From Ajuga chamaepitys (Eukaryota > Streptophyta > Magnoliopsida > Lamiales > Lamiaceae): a DNA stretch of 64,000 nucleotides. How positions within the stretch are numbered: the stretch's first letter is position 1; every line of letters starts with the position of its first letter. This document shows positions 40,101 to 55,199 of this stretch, one piece after another. A program made the position numbers and the translations under genes. The notes beneath the pieces are model-generated. The model worked only from the letters and a program-made list of their open reading frames with translations. It was not told where the DNA came from and made no database searches. Where the stretch lies: contig OY282503.1 in NCBI GenBank assembly GCA_958295605.1, forward strand, positions 26,753,705 to 26,817,704. Direction: 5' to 3'.

Positions 40101-42799
40101 CCAATTGACTTCTCGGATCAACAAGTCTTTCAATTGTCCCAATTCGGCTTCTCGGATCAACAAGTATCCATAACTTGATCCATTTATTTTACCAAGTCAC
40201 CAAGTACGCACAATGTGATCCAATTCGGCTTCTCGGATCAACAAGCACCAACTATTTGACTTCATTCGACTTCACGAATCATTCAGGCTTGTATTTGAAC
40301 CCAATTGACTTCTCGGATCAACAAGTCTTTCAATTGACCCAATTCGGCTTCTGGGATCAACAAGTATCCATAACTTGATCCGTTTGTTTTACCAAGTCAC
40401 CAAGTACGCACAATGTGACCCAATTCGGCTTCTCGGATCAACAAGCACCAACTATTTGACTCCGTTCGACTTCACGAATCATTAAGGCTTGTCTTTGAGC
40501 CCAATTGACTTCTCGCATCAACAAGTCTTTCAATTGTCCCAATTCGGCTTCTCGGATCAACAAGTATCCATAACTTGATCCATTTGTTTTACCAAGTCAC
40601 CAAGTACGCACAATTTGATCCAATTCGGCTTCTCGGATCAACAAGCACCAACTATTTGACTTCGTTCGACATCACGAATCACTAAGGCTTGTCTTTGAAC
40701 CCAATTGACTTCTCGGATCAACAAGTCTTTCAATTGTCCCAATTCGGCTTCTCGGATCAACAAGTATCCATAACTTGATCCATTTATTTTACCAAGTCAC
40801 CTAGTACGCACAACGTGATCCAATTCGGCTTCTCGGATCAACAAGCACCAACAATTTGACTTCATTCGACTTCACGAATCATTAAGGCTTGTATTTGAAC
40901 CCAATTGACTTCTCGGATCAACAAGTCTTTCAATTGACCCAATTCGGCTTCTCGGATCAACAAGTATCCATAACTTGATCCGTTTGTTTTACCAAGTCAC
41001 CAAGTACGCACAATGTGACCCGATTCGGCTTGTCGGATCAACAAACACCAACTATTTGACTCCGTTCGACTTCACGAATCATTAAGGCTTGTATTTGAAC
41101 CCAATTGACTTCTCGGATCAACAAGTCTTTCAATTGACCCAATTCGGCTTCTCGGATCAACAAGTATCCATAACTTGATCCGTTTGTTTTACCAAGTCAC
41201 CAAGTACGCACAATGTGACCCGATTCGGCTTGTCGGATCAACAAGCACCAACTATTTGACTTCGTTCGACTTCACGAATCACTAAGGCTTGTCTTTGAAC
41301 CCAATTGACTTCTCGGATCAACAAGTCTTTCAATTGTCCCAATTCGGCTTCTCGGATCAACAAGTATCCATAACTTGATCCATTTATTTTACCAAGTCAC
41401 CAAGTACGCACAATGTGATCCAAGTCGGCTTCTTAGATCAACAAGCACCAACTATTTGACTCCGTTCGACTTAACGAATCATTAAGGCTTGTATTTGAAC
41501 CCAATTGACTTCTCGGATCAACAAGTCTTTCAATTGACCCAATTCGATTTCTGGTATCAACAAGTATCCATAACTTGATCCATTTGTTTTACCATGTCAC
41601 CAAGTACGCACAATGTGACCCAATTCGGCTTCTCGGATCAACAAGCACCAACTATTTGACTCCGTTCGACTTCACGAATCATTAAAGCTTGTATTTGAAC
41701 CCAATTGACTTCGCGGATCAACAAGTCTTTCAATTCACCCAATTCGGCTTCTCGGATCAACAAGTATCCATAACTTGATCCATTTGTTTTACCAAGTCAC
41801 CAAGTACGCACAATGTGACCCGATTCGGCTTCTCGAATCAACAAGCACCAACTATTTGACTCCGCTCGACTTCACGAATCATTAAGGCTTGTATTTGAAC
41901 CCAATTGACTTCTCGGATCAACAAGTCTTTCAATTGACCCAATTCGGCTTCTCGGATCAACAAGTATCCATAACTTGATCCGTTTGTTTTACCAAGTCAC
42001 CAAGTACGCACAATGTGACCCGATTCGGCTTGTCGGATCAACAAGCACCAACTATTTGACTTCGTTCGACTTCACGAATCATTAAGGCTTGTATTTGAAC
42101 CCAATGGACTTCTCGGATCAACAAGTCTTTCAATTGACCCAATTCGGCTTCTCGGATCAACAAGTATCCATAACTTGATCCATTTATTTTACCAAGTCAC
42201 CAAGTACGCACAATGTGATCCAAGTCGGCTTCTTAGATCAACAAGCACCAACTATTTGACTCCGTTCGACTTAACGAATCATTAAGGCTTGTATTTGAAC
42301 CCAATTGACTTCTCGGATCAACAAGTCTTTCAATTGACCCAATTCGATTTCTGGTATCAACAAGTATCCATAACTTGATCCATTTGTTTTACCATGTCAC
42401 CAAGTACGCACAATGTGACCCAATTCGGCTTCTCGGATCAACAAGCACCAATTATTTGACTCCGTTCGACTTCACGAATCATTAAGGCTTGTCTTTGAAC
42501 CCAATTAACTTCTCGGATCAACAAGTCTTTCAATTGTCCCAATTCGGCTTCTCGGATCAACAAGTATCCATAACTTGATCCATTTATTTTACCAAGTCAC
42601 CTAGTACGCACAACGTGATCCAATTCGGCTTCTCGGATCAACAAGCACCAACTATTTGACTTCATTCGACTTCACGAATCATTAAGGCTTGTATTTGAAC
42701 CCAATTGACTTCTCGGATCAACAAGTCTTTCAATTGACCCAATTCGGCTTCTGGGATCAACAAGTATCCATAACTTGATCCGTTTGTTTTACCAAGTCA
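37200..42799 (+). repeat. 28-mer HOR (5,600 bp), copy 1
   Basis: Order: I-J-K-L*-(M/L)-M-A-B-L-L-M-A-B-C-D-E-F-G''-H*-(M/L)-M-A-B-L-M'-A-F*-H. Rare marks: A at 37,905, T at 38,107, A at 38,584, C at 38,865 and 41,865, and A at 42,507. The same order and marks return 5,600 bp later. Confidence 0.87.
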
Positions 42800-45700
42800 C
42801 CAAGTACGCACAATGTGACCCAATTCGGCTTCTCGGATCAACAAGCACCAACTATTTGACTCCGTTCGACTTCACGAATCATTAAGGGTTGTCTTTGAGC
42901 CCAATTGACTTCTCGCATCAACAAGTCTTTCAATTGTCCCAATTCGGCTTCTCGGATCAACAAGTATCCATAACATGATCCATTTGTTTTACCAAGTCAC
43001 CAAGTACGCACAATGTGATCCAATTCGGCTTCTCGGATCAACAAGCACCAACTATTTGACTTCGTTCGACTTCACAAATCATTAAGGCTTGTATTTGAAC
43101 CCAATTGACTTCTCGGATCAACAAGTCTTTCAATTGACCCAATTCGGCTTCTCGGATCAACAAGTATCCATAACTTGATCCGTTTGTTTTACCAAGTCAC
43201 CAAGTACGCACAATGTGACCCGATTCGGCTTCTCGAATCAACAAGCACCAACTATTTGACTCCGTTCGACTTCACGAATCATTCAGGCTTGTATTTGAAC
43301 CCAATTGACTTCTCGGATCAACAAGTCTTTCAATTGACCCAATTCGGCTTCTCGGATCAACAAGTATCCATAACTTGATCCGTTTGTTTTACCAAGTCAC
43401 CAAGTACGCACAATGTGACCCGATTCGGCTTCTCGAATCAACAAGCACCAACTATTTGACTCCGTTCGACTTCACGAATCATTCAGGCTTGTATTTGAAC
43501 CCAAATGACTTCTCGGATCAACAAGTCTTTCAATTGACCCAATTCGGCTTCTCGGATCAACAAGTATCCATAACTTGATCCGTTTGTTTTACCAAGTCAC
43601 CAAGTACGCACAATGTGACCCGATTCGGCTTGTCGGATCAACAAGCACCAACTATTTGACTCCGTTCGACTTCACGAATCATTAAGGCTTGTATTTGAAC
43701 CCAATTTACTTCTCGGATCAACAAGTCTTTCAATTGACCCAATTCGGCTTCTCGGATCAACAAGTATCCATAACTTGATCCGTTTGTTTTACCAAGTCAC
43801 CAAGTACGCACAATGTGACCCGATTCGGCTTGTCGGATCAACAAGCACCAACTATTTGACTTCGTTCGACTTCACGAATCACTAAGGCTTGTCTTTGAAC
43901 CCAATTGACTTCTCGGATCAACAAGTCTTTCAATTGTCCCAATTCGGCTTCTCGGATCAACAAGTATCCATAACTTGATCCATTTATTTTACCAAGTCAC
44001 CAAGTACGCACAATGTGATCCAAGTCGGCTTCTTAGATCAACAAGCACCAACTATTTGACTCCGTTCGACTTAACGAATCATTAAGGCTTGTATTTGAAC
44101 CCAATTGACTTCTCGGATCAACAAGTCTTTCAATTGACCCAATTCGATTTCTGGTATCAACAAGTATCCATAACTTGATCCATATGTTTTACCATGTCAC
44201 CAAGTACGCACAATGTGACCCAATTCGGCTTCTCGGATCAACAAGCACCAACTATTTGACTCCGTTCGACTTCACGAATCATTAAAGCTTGTATTTGAAC
44301 CCAATTGACTTCGCGGATCAACAAGTCTTTCAATTCACCCAATTCGGCTTCTCGGATCAACAAGTATCCATAACTTGATCCATTTGTTTTACCAAGTCAC
44401 CAAGTACGCACAATGTGACCCGATTCGGCTTCTCGAATCAACAAGCACCAACTATTTGACTCCGCTCGACTTCACGAATCATTAAGGCTTGTATTTGAAC
44501 CCAATTGACTTCTCGGATCAACAAGTCTTTCAATTGACCCAATTCGGCTTCTCGGATCAACAAGTATCCATAACTTGATCCGTTTGTTTTACCAAGTCAC
44601 CAAGTACGCACAATGTGACCCGATTCGGCTTCTCGAATCAACAAGCACCAACTATTTGACTCCGTTCGACTTCACGAATCATTAAGGCTTGTATTTGAAC
44701 CCAATTGACTTCTCGGATCAACAAGTCTTTCAATTGACCCAATTCGGCTTCTCGGATCAACAAGTATCCATAACTTGATCCGTTTGTTTTACCAAGTCAC
44801 CAAGTACGCACAATGTGACCCGATTCGGCTTGTCGGATCAACAAGCACCAACTATTTGACTTCGTTCGACTTCACGAATCACTAAGGCTTGTCTTTGAAC
44901 CCAATTGACTTCTCGGATCAACAAGTCTTTCAATTGTCCCAATTCGGCTTCTCGGATCAACAAGTATCCATAACTTGATCCATTTATTTTACCAAGTCAC
45001 CAAGTACGCACAATGTGATCCAAGTCGGCTTCTTAGATCAACAAGCACCAACTATTTGACTCCGTTCGACTTAACGAATCATTAAGGCTTGTATTTGAAC
45101 CCAATTGACTTCTCGGATCAACAAGTCTTTCAATTGACCCAATTCGATTTCTGGTATCAACAAGTATCCATAACTTGATCCATTTGTTTTACCATGTCAC
45201 CAAGTACGCACAATGTGACCCAATTCGGCTTCTCGGATCAACAAGCACCAACTATTTGACTCCGTTCGACTTCACGAATCATTAAAGCTTGTATTTGAAC
45301 CCAATTGACTTCGCGGATCAACAAGTCTTTCAATTCACCCAATTCGGCTTCTCGGATCAACAAGTATCCATAACTTGATCCATTTGTTTTACCAAGTCAC
45401 CAAGTACGCACAATGTGATCCAATTCGACTTCTCGGATCAACAAGCACCAACTATTTGACTCCGTTCGACTTCACGAATCATTAAGGTTTGTATTTGAAC
45501 CCAATTGACTTCTCGGATCAACAAGTCTTTCAATTGACCCAATTCGGCTTCTCGGATCAACAAGTATCCATAACTTGATCCGTTTGTTTTACCAAGTCAC
45601 CAAGTACGCACAATGTGACCCGATTCGGCTTCTCGAATCAACAAGCACCAACTATTTGACTCCGTTCGACTTCACGAATCATTAAGGCTTGTCTTTGAAC

Positions 45701-48399
45701 CCAATTGACTTCTCGGATCAACAAGTCTTTCAATTGTCCCAATTCGGCTTCTCGGATCAACAAGTATCCATAACTTGATCCATTTATTTTACCAAGTCAC
45801 CAAGTACGCACAATGTGATCCAATTCGGCTTCTCGGATCAACAAGCACCAACTATTTGACTTCATTCGACTTCACGAATCATTCAGGCTTGTATTTGAAC
45901 CCAATTGACTTCTCGGATCAACAAGTCTTTCAATTGACCCAATTCGGCTTCTGGGATCAACAAGTATCCATAACTTGATCCGTTTGTTTTACCAAGTCAC
46001 CAAGTACGCACAATGTGACCCAATTCGGCTTCTCGGATCAACAAGCACCAACTATTTGACTCCGTTCGACTTCACGAATCATTAAGGCTTGTCTTTGAGC
46101 CCAATTGACTTCTCGCATCAACAAGTCTTTCAATTGTCCCAATTCGGCTTCTCGGATCAACAAGTATCCATAACTTGATCCATTTGTTTTACCAAGTCAC
46201 CAAGTACGCACAATTTGATCCAATTCGGCTTCTCGGATCAACAAGCACCAACTATTTGACTTCGTTCGACATCACGAATCACTAAGGCTTGTCTTTGAAC
46301 CCAATTGACTTCTCGGATCAACAAGTCTTTCAATTGTCCCAATTCGGCTTCTCGGATCAACAAGTATCCATAACTTGATCCATTTATTTTACCAAGTCAC
46401 CTAGTACGCACAACGTGATCCAATTCGGCTTCTCGGATCAACAAGCACCAACAATTTGACTTCATTCGACTTCACGAATCATTAAGGCTTGTATTTGAAC
46501 CCAATTGACTTCTCGGATCAACAAGTCTTTCAATTGACCCAATTCGGCTTCTCGGATCAACAAGTATCCATAACTTGATCCGTTTGTTTTACCAAGTCAC
46601 CAAGTACGCACAATGTGACCCGATTCGGCTTGTCGGATCAACAAGCACCAACTATTTGACTCCGTTCGACTTCACGAATCATTAAGGCTTGTATTTGAAC
46701 CCAATTGACTTCTCGGATCAACAAGTCTTTCAATTGACCCAATTCGGCTTCTCGGATCAACAAGTATCCATAACTTGATCCGTTTGTTTTACCAAGTCAC
46801 CAAGTACGCACAATGTGACCCGATTCGGCTTGTCGGATCAACAAGCACCAACTATTTGACTTCGTTCGACTTCACGAATCACTAAGGCTTGTCTTTGAAC
46901 CCAATTGACTTCTCGGATCAACAAGTCTTTCAATTGTCCCAATTCGGCTTCTCGGATCAACAAGTATCCATAACTTGATCCATTTATTTTACCAAGTCAC
47001 CAAGTACGCACAATGTGATCCAAGTCGGCTTCTTAGATCAACAAGCACCAACTATTTGACTCCGTTCGACTTAACGAATCATTAAGGCTTGTATTTGAAC
47101 CCAATTGACTTCTCGGATCAACAAGTCTTTCAATTGACCCAATTCGATTTCTGGTATCAACAAGTATCCATAACTTGATCCATTTGTTTTACCATGTCAC
47201 CAAGTACGCACAATGTGACCCAATTCGGCTTCTCGGATCAACAAGCACCAACTATTTGACTCCGTTCGACTTCACGAATCATTAAAGCTTGTATTTGAAC
47301 CCAATTGACTTCGCGGATCAACAAGTCTTTCAATTCACCCAATTCGGCTTCTCGGATCAACAAGTATCCATAACTTGATCCATTTGTTTTACCAAGTCAC
47401 CAAGTACGCACAATGTGACCCGATTCGGCTTCTCGAATCAACAAGCACCAACTATTTGACTCCGCTCGACTTCACGAATCATTAAGGCTTGTATTTGAAC
47501 CCAATTGACTTCTCGGATCAACAAGTCTTTCAATTGACCCAATTCGGCTTCTCGGATCAACAAGTATCCATAACTTGATCCGTTTGTTTTACCAAGTCAC
47601 CAAGTACGCACAATGTGACCCGATTCGGCTTGTCGGATCAACAAGCACCAACTATTTGACTTCGTTCGACTTCACGAATCACTAAGGCTTGTATTTGAAC
47701 CCAATTGACTTCTCGGATCAACAAGTCTTTCAATTGACCCAATTCGGCTTCTCGGATCAACAAGTATCCATAACTTGATCCATTTATTTTACCAAGTCAC
47801 CAAGTACGTACAATGTGATCCAAGTCGGCTTCTTAGATCAACAAGCACCAACTATTTGACTCCGTTCGACTTAACGAATCATTAAGGCTTGTATTTGAAC
47901 CCAATTGACTTCTCGGATCAACAAGTCTTTCAATTGACCCAATTCGATTTCTGGTATCAACAAGTATCCATAACTTGATCCATTTGTTTTACCATGTCAC
48001 CAAGTACGCACAATGTGACCCAATTCGGCTTCTCGGATCAACAAGCACCAACTATTTGACTCCGTTCGACTTCACGAATCATTAAGGCTTGTCTTTGAAC
48101 CCAATTAACTTCTCGGATCAACAAGTCTTTCAATTGTCCCAATTCGGCTTCTCGGATCAACAAGTATCCATAACTTGATCCATTTATTTTACCAAGTCAC
48201 CTAGTACGCACAACGTGATCCAATTCGGCTTCTCGGATCAACAAGCACCAACTATTTGACTTCATTCGACTTCACGAATCATTAAGGCTTGTATTTGAAC
48301 CCAATTGACTTCTCGGATCAACAAGTCTTTCAATTGACCCAATTCGGCTTCTGGGATCAACAAGTATCCATAACTTGATCCGTTTGTTTTACCAAGTCA
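42800..48399 (+). repeat. 28-mer HOR (5,600 bp), copy 2
   Basis: Follows copy 1 monomer for monomer. The rare marks are at 43,505, 43,707, 44,184, 44,465, 47,465 and 48,107. Small differences exist: K at 43,200 has ctcgaatc, and M' at 47,600 has cactaagg where copy 1 (42,000) has cattaagg. Confidence 0.87.
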
Positions 48400-49999
48400 C
48401 CAAGTACGCACAATGTGACCCAATTCGGCTTCTCGGATCAACAAGCACCAACTATTTGACTCCGTTCGACTTCACGAATCATTAAGGGTTGTCTTTGAGC
48501 CCAATTGACTTCTCGCATCAACAAGTCTTTCAATTGTCCCAATTCGGCTTCTCGGATCAACAAGTATCCATAACATGATCCATTTGTTTTACCAAGTCAC
48601 CAAGTACGCACAATGTGATCCAATTCGGCTTCTCGGATCAACAAGCACCAACTATTTGACTTCGTTCGACTTCACAAATCATTAAGGCTTGTATTTGAAC
48701 CCAATTGACTTCTCGGATCAACAAGTCTTTCAATTGACCCAATTCGGCTTCTCGGATCAACAAGTATCCATAACTTGATCCGTTTGTTTTACCAAGTCAC
48801 CAAGTACGCACAATGTGACCCGATTCGGCTTCTCGGATCAACAAGCACCAACTATTTGACTCCGTTCGACTTCACGAATCATTCAGGCTTGTATTTGAAC
48901 CCAATTGACTTCTCGGATCAACAAGTCTTTCAATTGACCCAATTCGGCTTCTCGGATCAACAAGTATCCATAACTTGATCCGTTTGTTTTACCAAGTCAC
49001 CAAGTACGCACAATGTGACCCGATTCGGCTTCTCGAATCAACAAGCACCAACTATTTGACTCCGTTCGACTTCACGAATCATTAAGGCTTGTATTTGAAC
49101 CCAATTGACTTCTCGGATCAACAAGTCTTTCAATTGACCCAATTCGGCTTCTCGGATCAACAAGTATCCATAACTTGATCCGTTTGTTTTACCAAGTCAC
49201 CAAGTACGCACAATGTGACCCGATTCGGCTTGTCGGATCAACAAGCACCAACTATTTGACTTCGTTCGACTTCACGAATCACTAAGGCTTGTCTTTGAAC
49301 CCAATTGACTTCTCGGATCAACAAGTCTTTCAATTGTCCCAATTCGGCTTCTCGGATCAACAAGTATCCATAACTTGATCCATTTATTTTACCAAGTCAC
49401 CAAGTACGCACAATGTGATCCAAGTCGGCTTCTTAGATCAACAAGCACCAACTATTTGACTCCGTTCGACTTAACGAATCATTAAGGCTTGTATTTGAAC
49501 CCAATTGACTTCTCGGATCAACAAGTCTTTCAATTGACCCAATTCGATTTCTGGTATCAACAAGTATCCATAACTTGATCCATTTGTTTTACCATGTCAC
49601 CAAGTACGCACAATGTGACCCAATTCGGCTTCTCGGATCAACAAGCACCAACTATTTGACTCCGTTCGACTTCACGAATCATTAAAGCTTGTATTTGAAC
49701 CCAATTGACTTCGCGGATCAACAAGTCTTTCAATTCACCCAATTCGGCTTCTCGGATCAACAAGTATCCATAACTTGATCCATTTGTTTTACCAAGTCAC
49801 CAAGTACGCACAATGTGATCCAATTCGACTTCTCGGATCAACAAGCACCAACTATTTGACTCCGTTCGACTTCACGAATCATTAAGGGTTGTCTTTGAGC
49901 CCAATTGACTTCTCGCATCAACAAGTCTTTCAATTGTCCCAATTCGGCTTCTCGGATCAACAAGTATCCATAACATGATCCATTTGTTTTACCAAGTCA
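48400..49999 (+). repeat. HOR segment I-J-K-L-M-A-B-(C/I)
   Basis: Canonical order ending in a hybrid at 49,800-49,999. Its front is C (ttcgacttc, ctccg) and its back is I (aagggt, gtctttgag, cgcatc, acatgat). J follows, so the path returns to the start of the order after eight monomers. Confidence 0.82.
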
Positions 50000-52599
50000 C
50001 CAAGTACGCACAATGTGATCCAATTCGGCTTCTCGGATCAACAAGCACCAACTATTTGACTTCGTTCGACTTCACAAATCATTAAGGCTTGTATTTGAAC
50101 CCAATTGACTTCTCGGATCAACAAGTCTTTCAATTGACCCAATTCGGCTTCTCGGATCAACAAGTATCCATAACTTGATCCGTTTGTTTTACCAAGTCAC
50201 CAAGTACGCACAATGTGACCCGATTCGGCTTCTCGGATCAACAAGCACCAACTATTTGACTCCGTTCGACTTCACGAATCATTCAGGCTTGTATTTGAAC
50301 CCAATTGACTTCTCGGATCAACAAGTCTTTCAATTGACCCAATTCGGCTTCTCGGATCAACAAGTATCCATAACTTGATCCGTTTGTTTTACCAAGTCAC
50401 CAAGTACGCACAATGTGACCCGATTCGGCTTCTCGAATCAACAAGCACCAACTATTTGACTCCGTTCGACTTCACGAATCATTAAGGCTTGTATTTGAAC
50501 CCAATTGACTTCTCGGATCAACAAGTCTTTCAATTGACCCAATTCGGCTTCTCGGATCAACAAGTATCCATAACTTGATCCGTTTGTTTTACCAAGTCAC
50601 CAAGTACGCACAATGTGACCCGATTCGGCTTGTCGGATCAACAAGCACCAACTATTTGACTTCGTTCGACTTCACGAATCACTAAGGCTTGTCTTTGAAC
50701 CCAATTGACTTCTCGGATCAACAAGTCTTTCAATTGTCCCAATTCGGCTTCTCGGATCAACAAGTATCCATAACTTGATCCATTTATTTTACCAAGTCAC
50801 CAAGTACGCACAATGTGATCCAAGTCGGCTTCTTAGATCAACAAGCACCAACTATTTGACTCCGTTCGACTTAACGAATCATTAAGGCTTGTATTTGAAC
50901 CCAATTGACTTCTCGGATCAACAAGTCTTTCAATTGACCCAATTCGATTTCTGGTATCAACAAGTATCCATAACTTGATCCATTTGTTTTACCATGTCAC
51001 CAAGTACGCACAATGTGACCCAATTCGGCTTCTCGGATCAACAAGCACCAACTATTTGACTCCGTTCGACTTCACGAATCATTAAAGCTTGTATTTGAAC
51101 CCAATTGACTTCGCGGATCAACAAGTCTTTCAATTCACCCAATTCGGCTTCTCGGATCAACAAGTATCCATAACTTGATCCATTTGTTTTACCAAGTCAC
51201 CAAGTACGCACAATGTGATCCAATTCGACTTCTCGGATCAACAAGCACCAACTATTTGACTCCGTTCGACTTCACGAATCATTAAGGTTTGTATTTGAAC
51301 CCAATTGACTTCTCGGATCAACAAGTCTTTCAATTGACCCAATTCGGCTTCTCGGATCAACAAGTATCCATAACTTGATCCGTTTGTTTTACCAAGTCAC
51401 CAAGTACGCACAATGTGACCCGATTCGGCTTCTCGAATCAACAAGCACCAACTATTTGACTCCGTTCGACTTCACGAATCATTAAGGCTTGTCTTTGAAC
51501 CCAATTGACTTCTCGGATCAACAAGTCTTTCAATTGTCCCAATTCGACTTCTCGGATCAACAAGTATCCATAACTTGATCCATTTATTTTACCAAGTCAC
51601 CAAGTACGCACAATGTGATCCAATTCGGCTTCTCGGATCAACAAGCACCAACTATTTGACTTCATTCGACTTTACGAATCATTCAGGCTTGTATTTGAAC
51701 CCAATTGACTTCTCGGATCAACAAGTCTTTCAATTGACCCAATTCGGCTTCTGGGATCAACAAGTATCCATAACTTGATCCGTTTGTTTTACCAAGTCAC
51801 CAAGTACGCACAATGTGACCCAATTCGGCTTCTCGGATCAACAAGCACCAACTATTTGACTCCGTTCGACTTCACGAATCATTAAGGCTTGTCTTTGAGC
51901 CCAATTGACTTCTCGCATCAACAAGTCTTTCAATTGTCCCAATTCGGCTTCTCGGATCAACAAGTATCCATAACTTGATCCATTTGTTTTACCAAGTCAC
52001 CAAGTACGCACAATTTGATCCAATTCGGCTTATCGGATCAACAAGCACCAACTATTTGACTTCGTTCGACATCACGAATCACTAAGGCTGGTCTTTGAAC
52101 CCAATTGACTTCTCGGATCAACAAGTCTTTCAATTGTCCCAATTCGGCTTCTCGGATCAACAAGTATCCATAACTTGATCCATTTATTTTACCAAGTCAC
52201 CTAGTACGCACAACGTGATCCAATTCGGCTTCTCGGATCAACAAGCACCAACAATTTGACTTCATTCGACTTCACGAATCATTAAGGCTTGTATTTGAAC
52301 CCAATTGACTTCTCGGATCAACAAGTCTTTCAATTGACCCAATTCGGCTTCTGGGATCAACAAGTATCCATAACTTGATCCGTTTGTTTTACCAAGTCAC
52401 CAAGTACGCACAATGTGACCCAATTCGGCTTCTCGGATCAACAAGCACCAACTATTTGACTCCGTTCGACTTCACGAATCATTAAGGGTTGTCTTTGAGC
52501 CCAATTGACTTCTCGCATCAACAAGTCTTTCAATTGTCCCAATTCGGCTTCTCGGATCAACAAGTATCCATAACATGATCCATTTGTTTTACCAAGTCA
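50000..52599 (+). repeat. Complete canonical 13-mer HOR (J through I), 2,600 bp
   Basis: J-K-L-M-A-B-C-D-E-F-G''-H-I with no insertion. It shares G'' with the 34.6-48.4 kb domain. Confidence 0.86.
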
Positions 52600-55199
52600 C
52601 CAAGTACGCACAATGTGATCCAATTCGGCTTCTCGGATCAACAAGCACCAACTATTTGACTTCGTTCGACTTCACAAATCATTAAGGCTTGTATTTGAAC
52701 CCAATTGACTTCTCGGATCAACAAGTCTTTCAATTGACCCAATTCGGCTTCTCGGATCAACAAGTATCCATAACTTGATCCGTTTGTTTTACCAAGTTAC
52801 CAAGTACGCACAATGTGACCCGATTCGGCTTCTCGGATCAACAAGCACCAACTATTTGACTCCGTTCGACTTCACGAATCATTCAGGCTTGTATTTGAAC
52901 CCAATTGACTTCTCGGATCAACAAGTCTTTCAATTGACCCAATTCGGCTTCTCGGATCAACAAGTATCCATAACTTGATCCGTTTGTTTTACCAAGTCAC
53001 CAAGTACGCACAATGTGACCCGATTCGGCTTCTCGAATCAACAAGCACCAACTATTTGACTCCGTTCGACTTCACGAATCATTCAGGCTTGTATTTGAAC
53101 CCAAATGACTTCTCGGATCAACAAGTCTTTCAATTGACCCAATTCGGCTTCTCGGATCAACAAGTATCCATAACTTGATCCGTTTGTTTTACCAAGTCAC
53201 CAAGTACGCACAATGTGACCCGATTCGGCTTGTCGGATCAACAAGCACCAACTATTTGACTCCGTTCGACTTCACGAATCATTAAGGCTTGTATTTGAAC
53301 CCAATTGACTTCTCGGATCAACAAGTCTTTCAATTGACCCAATTCGGCTTCTCGGATCAACAAGTATCCATAACTTGATCCGTTTGTTTTACCAAGTCAC
53401 CAAGTACGCACAATGTGACCCGATTCGGCTTGTCGGATCAACAAGCACCAACTATTTGACTTCGTTCGACTTCACGAATCACTAAGGCTTGTCTTTGAAC
53501 CCAATTGACTTCTCGGATCAACAAGTCTTTCAATTGTCCCAATTCGGCTTCTCGGATCAACAAGTATCCATAACTTGATCCATTTATTTTACCAAGTCAC
53601 CAAGTACGCACAATGTGATCCAAGTCGGCTTCTTAGATCAACAAGCACCAACTATTTGACTCCGTTCGACTTAACGAATCATTAAGGCTTGTATTTGAAC
53701 CCAATTGACTTCTCGGATCAACAAGTCTTTCAATTGACCCAATTCGATTTCTGGTATCAACAAGTATCCATAACTTGATCCATTTGTTTTACCATGTCAC
53801 CAAGTACGCACAATGTGACCCAATTCGGCTTCTCGGATCAACAAGCACCAACTATTTGACTCCGTTCGACTTCACGAATCATTAAAGCTTGTATTTGAAC
53901 CCAATTGACTTCGCGGATCAACAAGTCTTTCAATTCACCCAATTCGGCTTCTCGGATCAACAAGTATCCATAACTTGATCCATTTGTTTTACCAAGTCAC
54001 CAAGTACGCACAATGTGACCCGATTCGGCTTCTCGAATCAACAAGCACCAACTATTTGACTCCGCTCGACTTCACGAATCATTAAGGCTTGTATTTGAAC
54101 CCAATTGACTTCTCGGATCAACAAGTCTTTCAATTGACCCAATTCGGCTTCTCGGATCAACAAGTATCCATAACTTGATCCGTTTGTTTTACCAAGTCAC
54201 CAAGTACGCACAATGTGACCCGATTCGGCTTGTCGGATCAACAAGAACCAACTATTTGACTTCGTTCGACTTCACGAATCACTAAGGCTTGTATTTGAAC
54301 CCAATTGACTTCTCGGATCAACAAGTCTTTCAATTGACCCAATTCGGCTTCTCGGATCAACAAGTATCCATAACTTGATCCATTTATTTTACCAAGTCAC
54401 CAAGTACGCACAATGTGATCCAAGTCGGCTTCTTAGATCAACAAGCACCAACTATTTGACTCCGTTCGACTTAACGAATCATTAAGGCTTGTATTTGAAC
54501 CCAATTGACTTCTCGGATCAACAAGTCTTTCAATTGACCCAATTCGATTTCTGGTATCAACAAGTATCCATAACTTGATCCATTTGTTTTACCATGTCAC
54601 CAAGTACGCACAATGTGACCCAATTCGGCTTCTCGGATCAACAAGCACCAACTATTTGACTCCGTTCGACTTCACGAATCATTAAGGCTTGTCTTTGAAC
54701 CCAATTAACTTCTCGGATCAACAAGTCTTTCAATTGTCCCAATTCGGCTTCTCGGATCAACAAGTATCCATAACTTGATCCATTTATTTTACCAAGTCAC
54801 CTAGTACGCACAACGTGATCCAATTCGGCTTCTCGGATCAACAAGCACCAACTATTTGACTTCATTCGACTTCACGAATCATTAAGGCTTGTATTTGAAC
54901 CCAATTGACTTCTCGGATCAACAAGTCTTTCAATTGACCCAATTCGGCTTCTGGGATCAACAAGTATCCATAACTTGATCCGTTTGTTTTACCAAGTCAC
55001 CAAGTACGCACAATGTGACCCAATTCGGCTTCTCGGATCAACAAGCACCAACTATTTGACTCCGTTCGACTTCACGAATCATTAAGGGTTGTCTTTGAGC
55101 CCAATTGACTTCTCGCATCAACAAGTCTTTCAATTGTCCCAATTCGGCTTCTCGGATCAACAAGTATCCATAACATGATCCATTTGTTTTACCAAGTCA
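52600..55199 (+). repeat. Deleted derivative of the 28-mer, 13 monomers
   Basis: J-K-L*-(M/L)-M-A-B-L-M'-A-F*-H-I. The first part matches 43,000-43,599 (offset 9,600; A at 53,105). The rest matches 46,600 onward (offset 6,600; C at 54,065, A at 54,707). The join lies between 53,105 and 53,307 and removes 15 monomers (3,000 bp). Confidence 0.8.
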
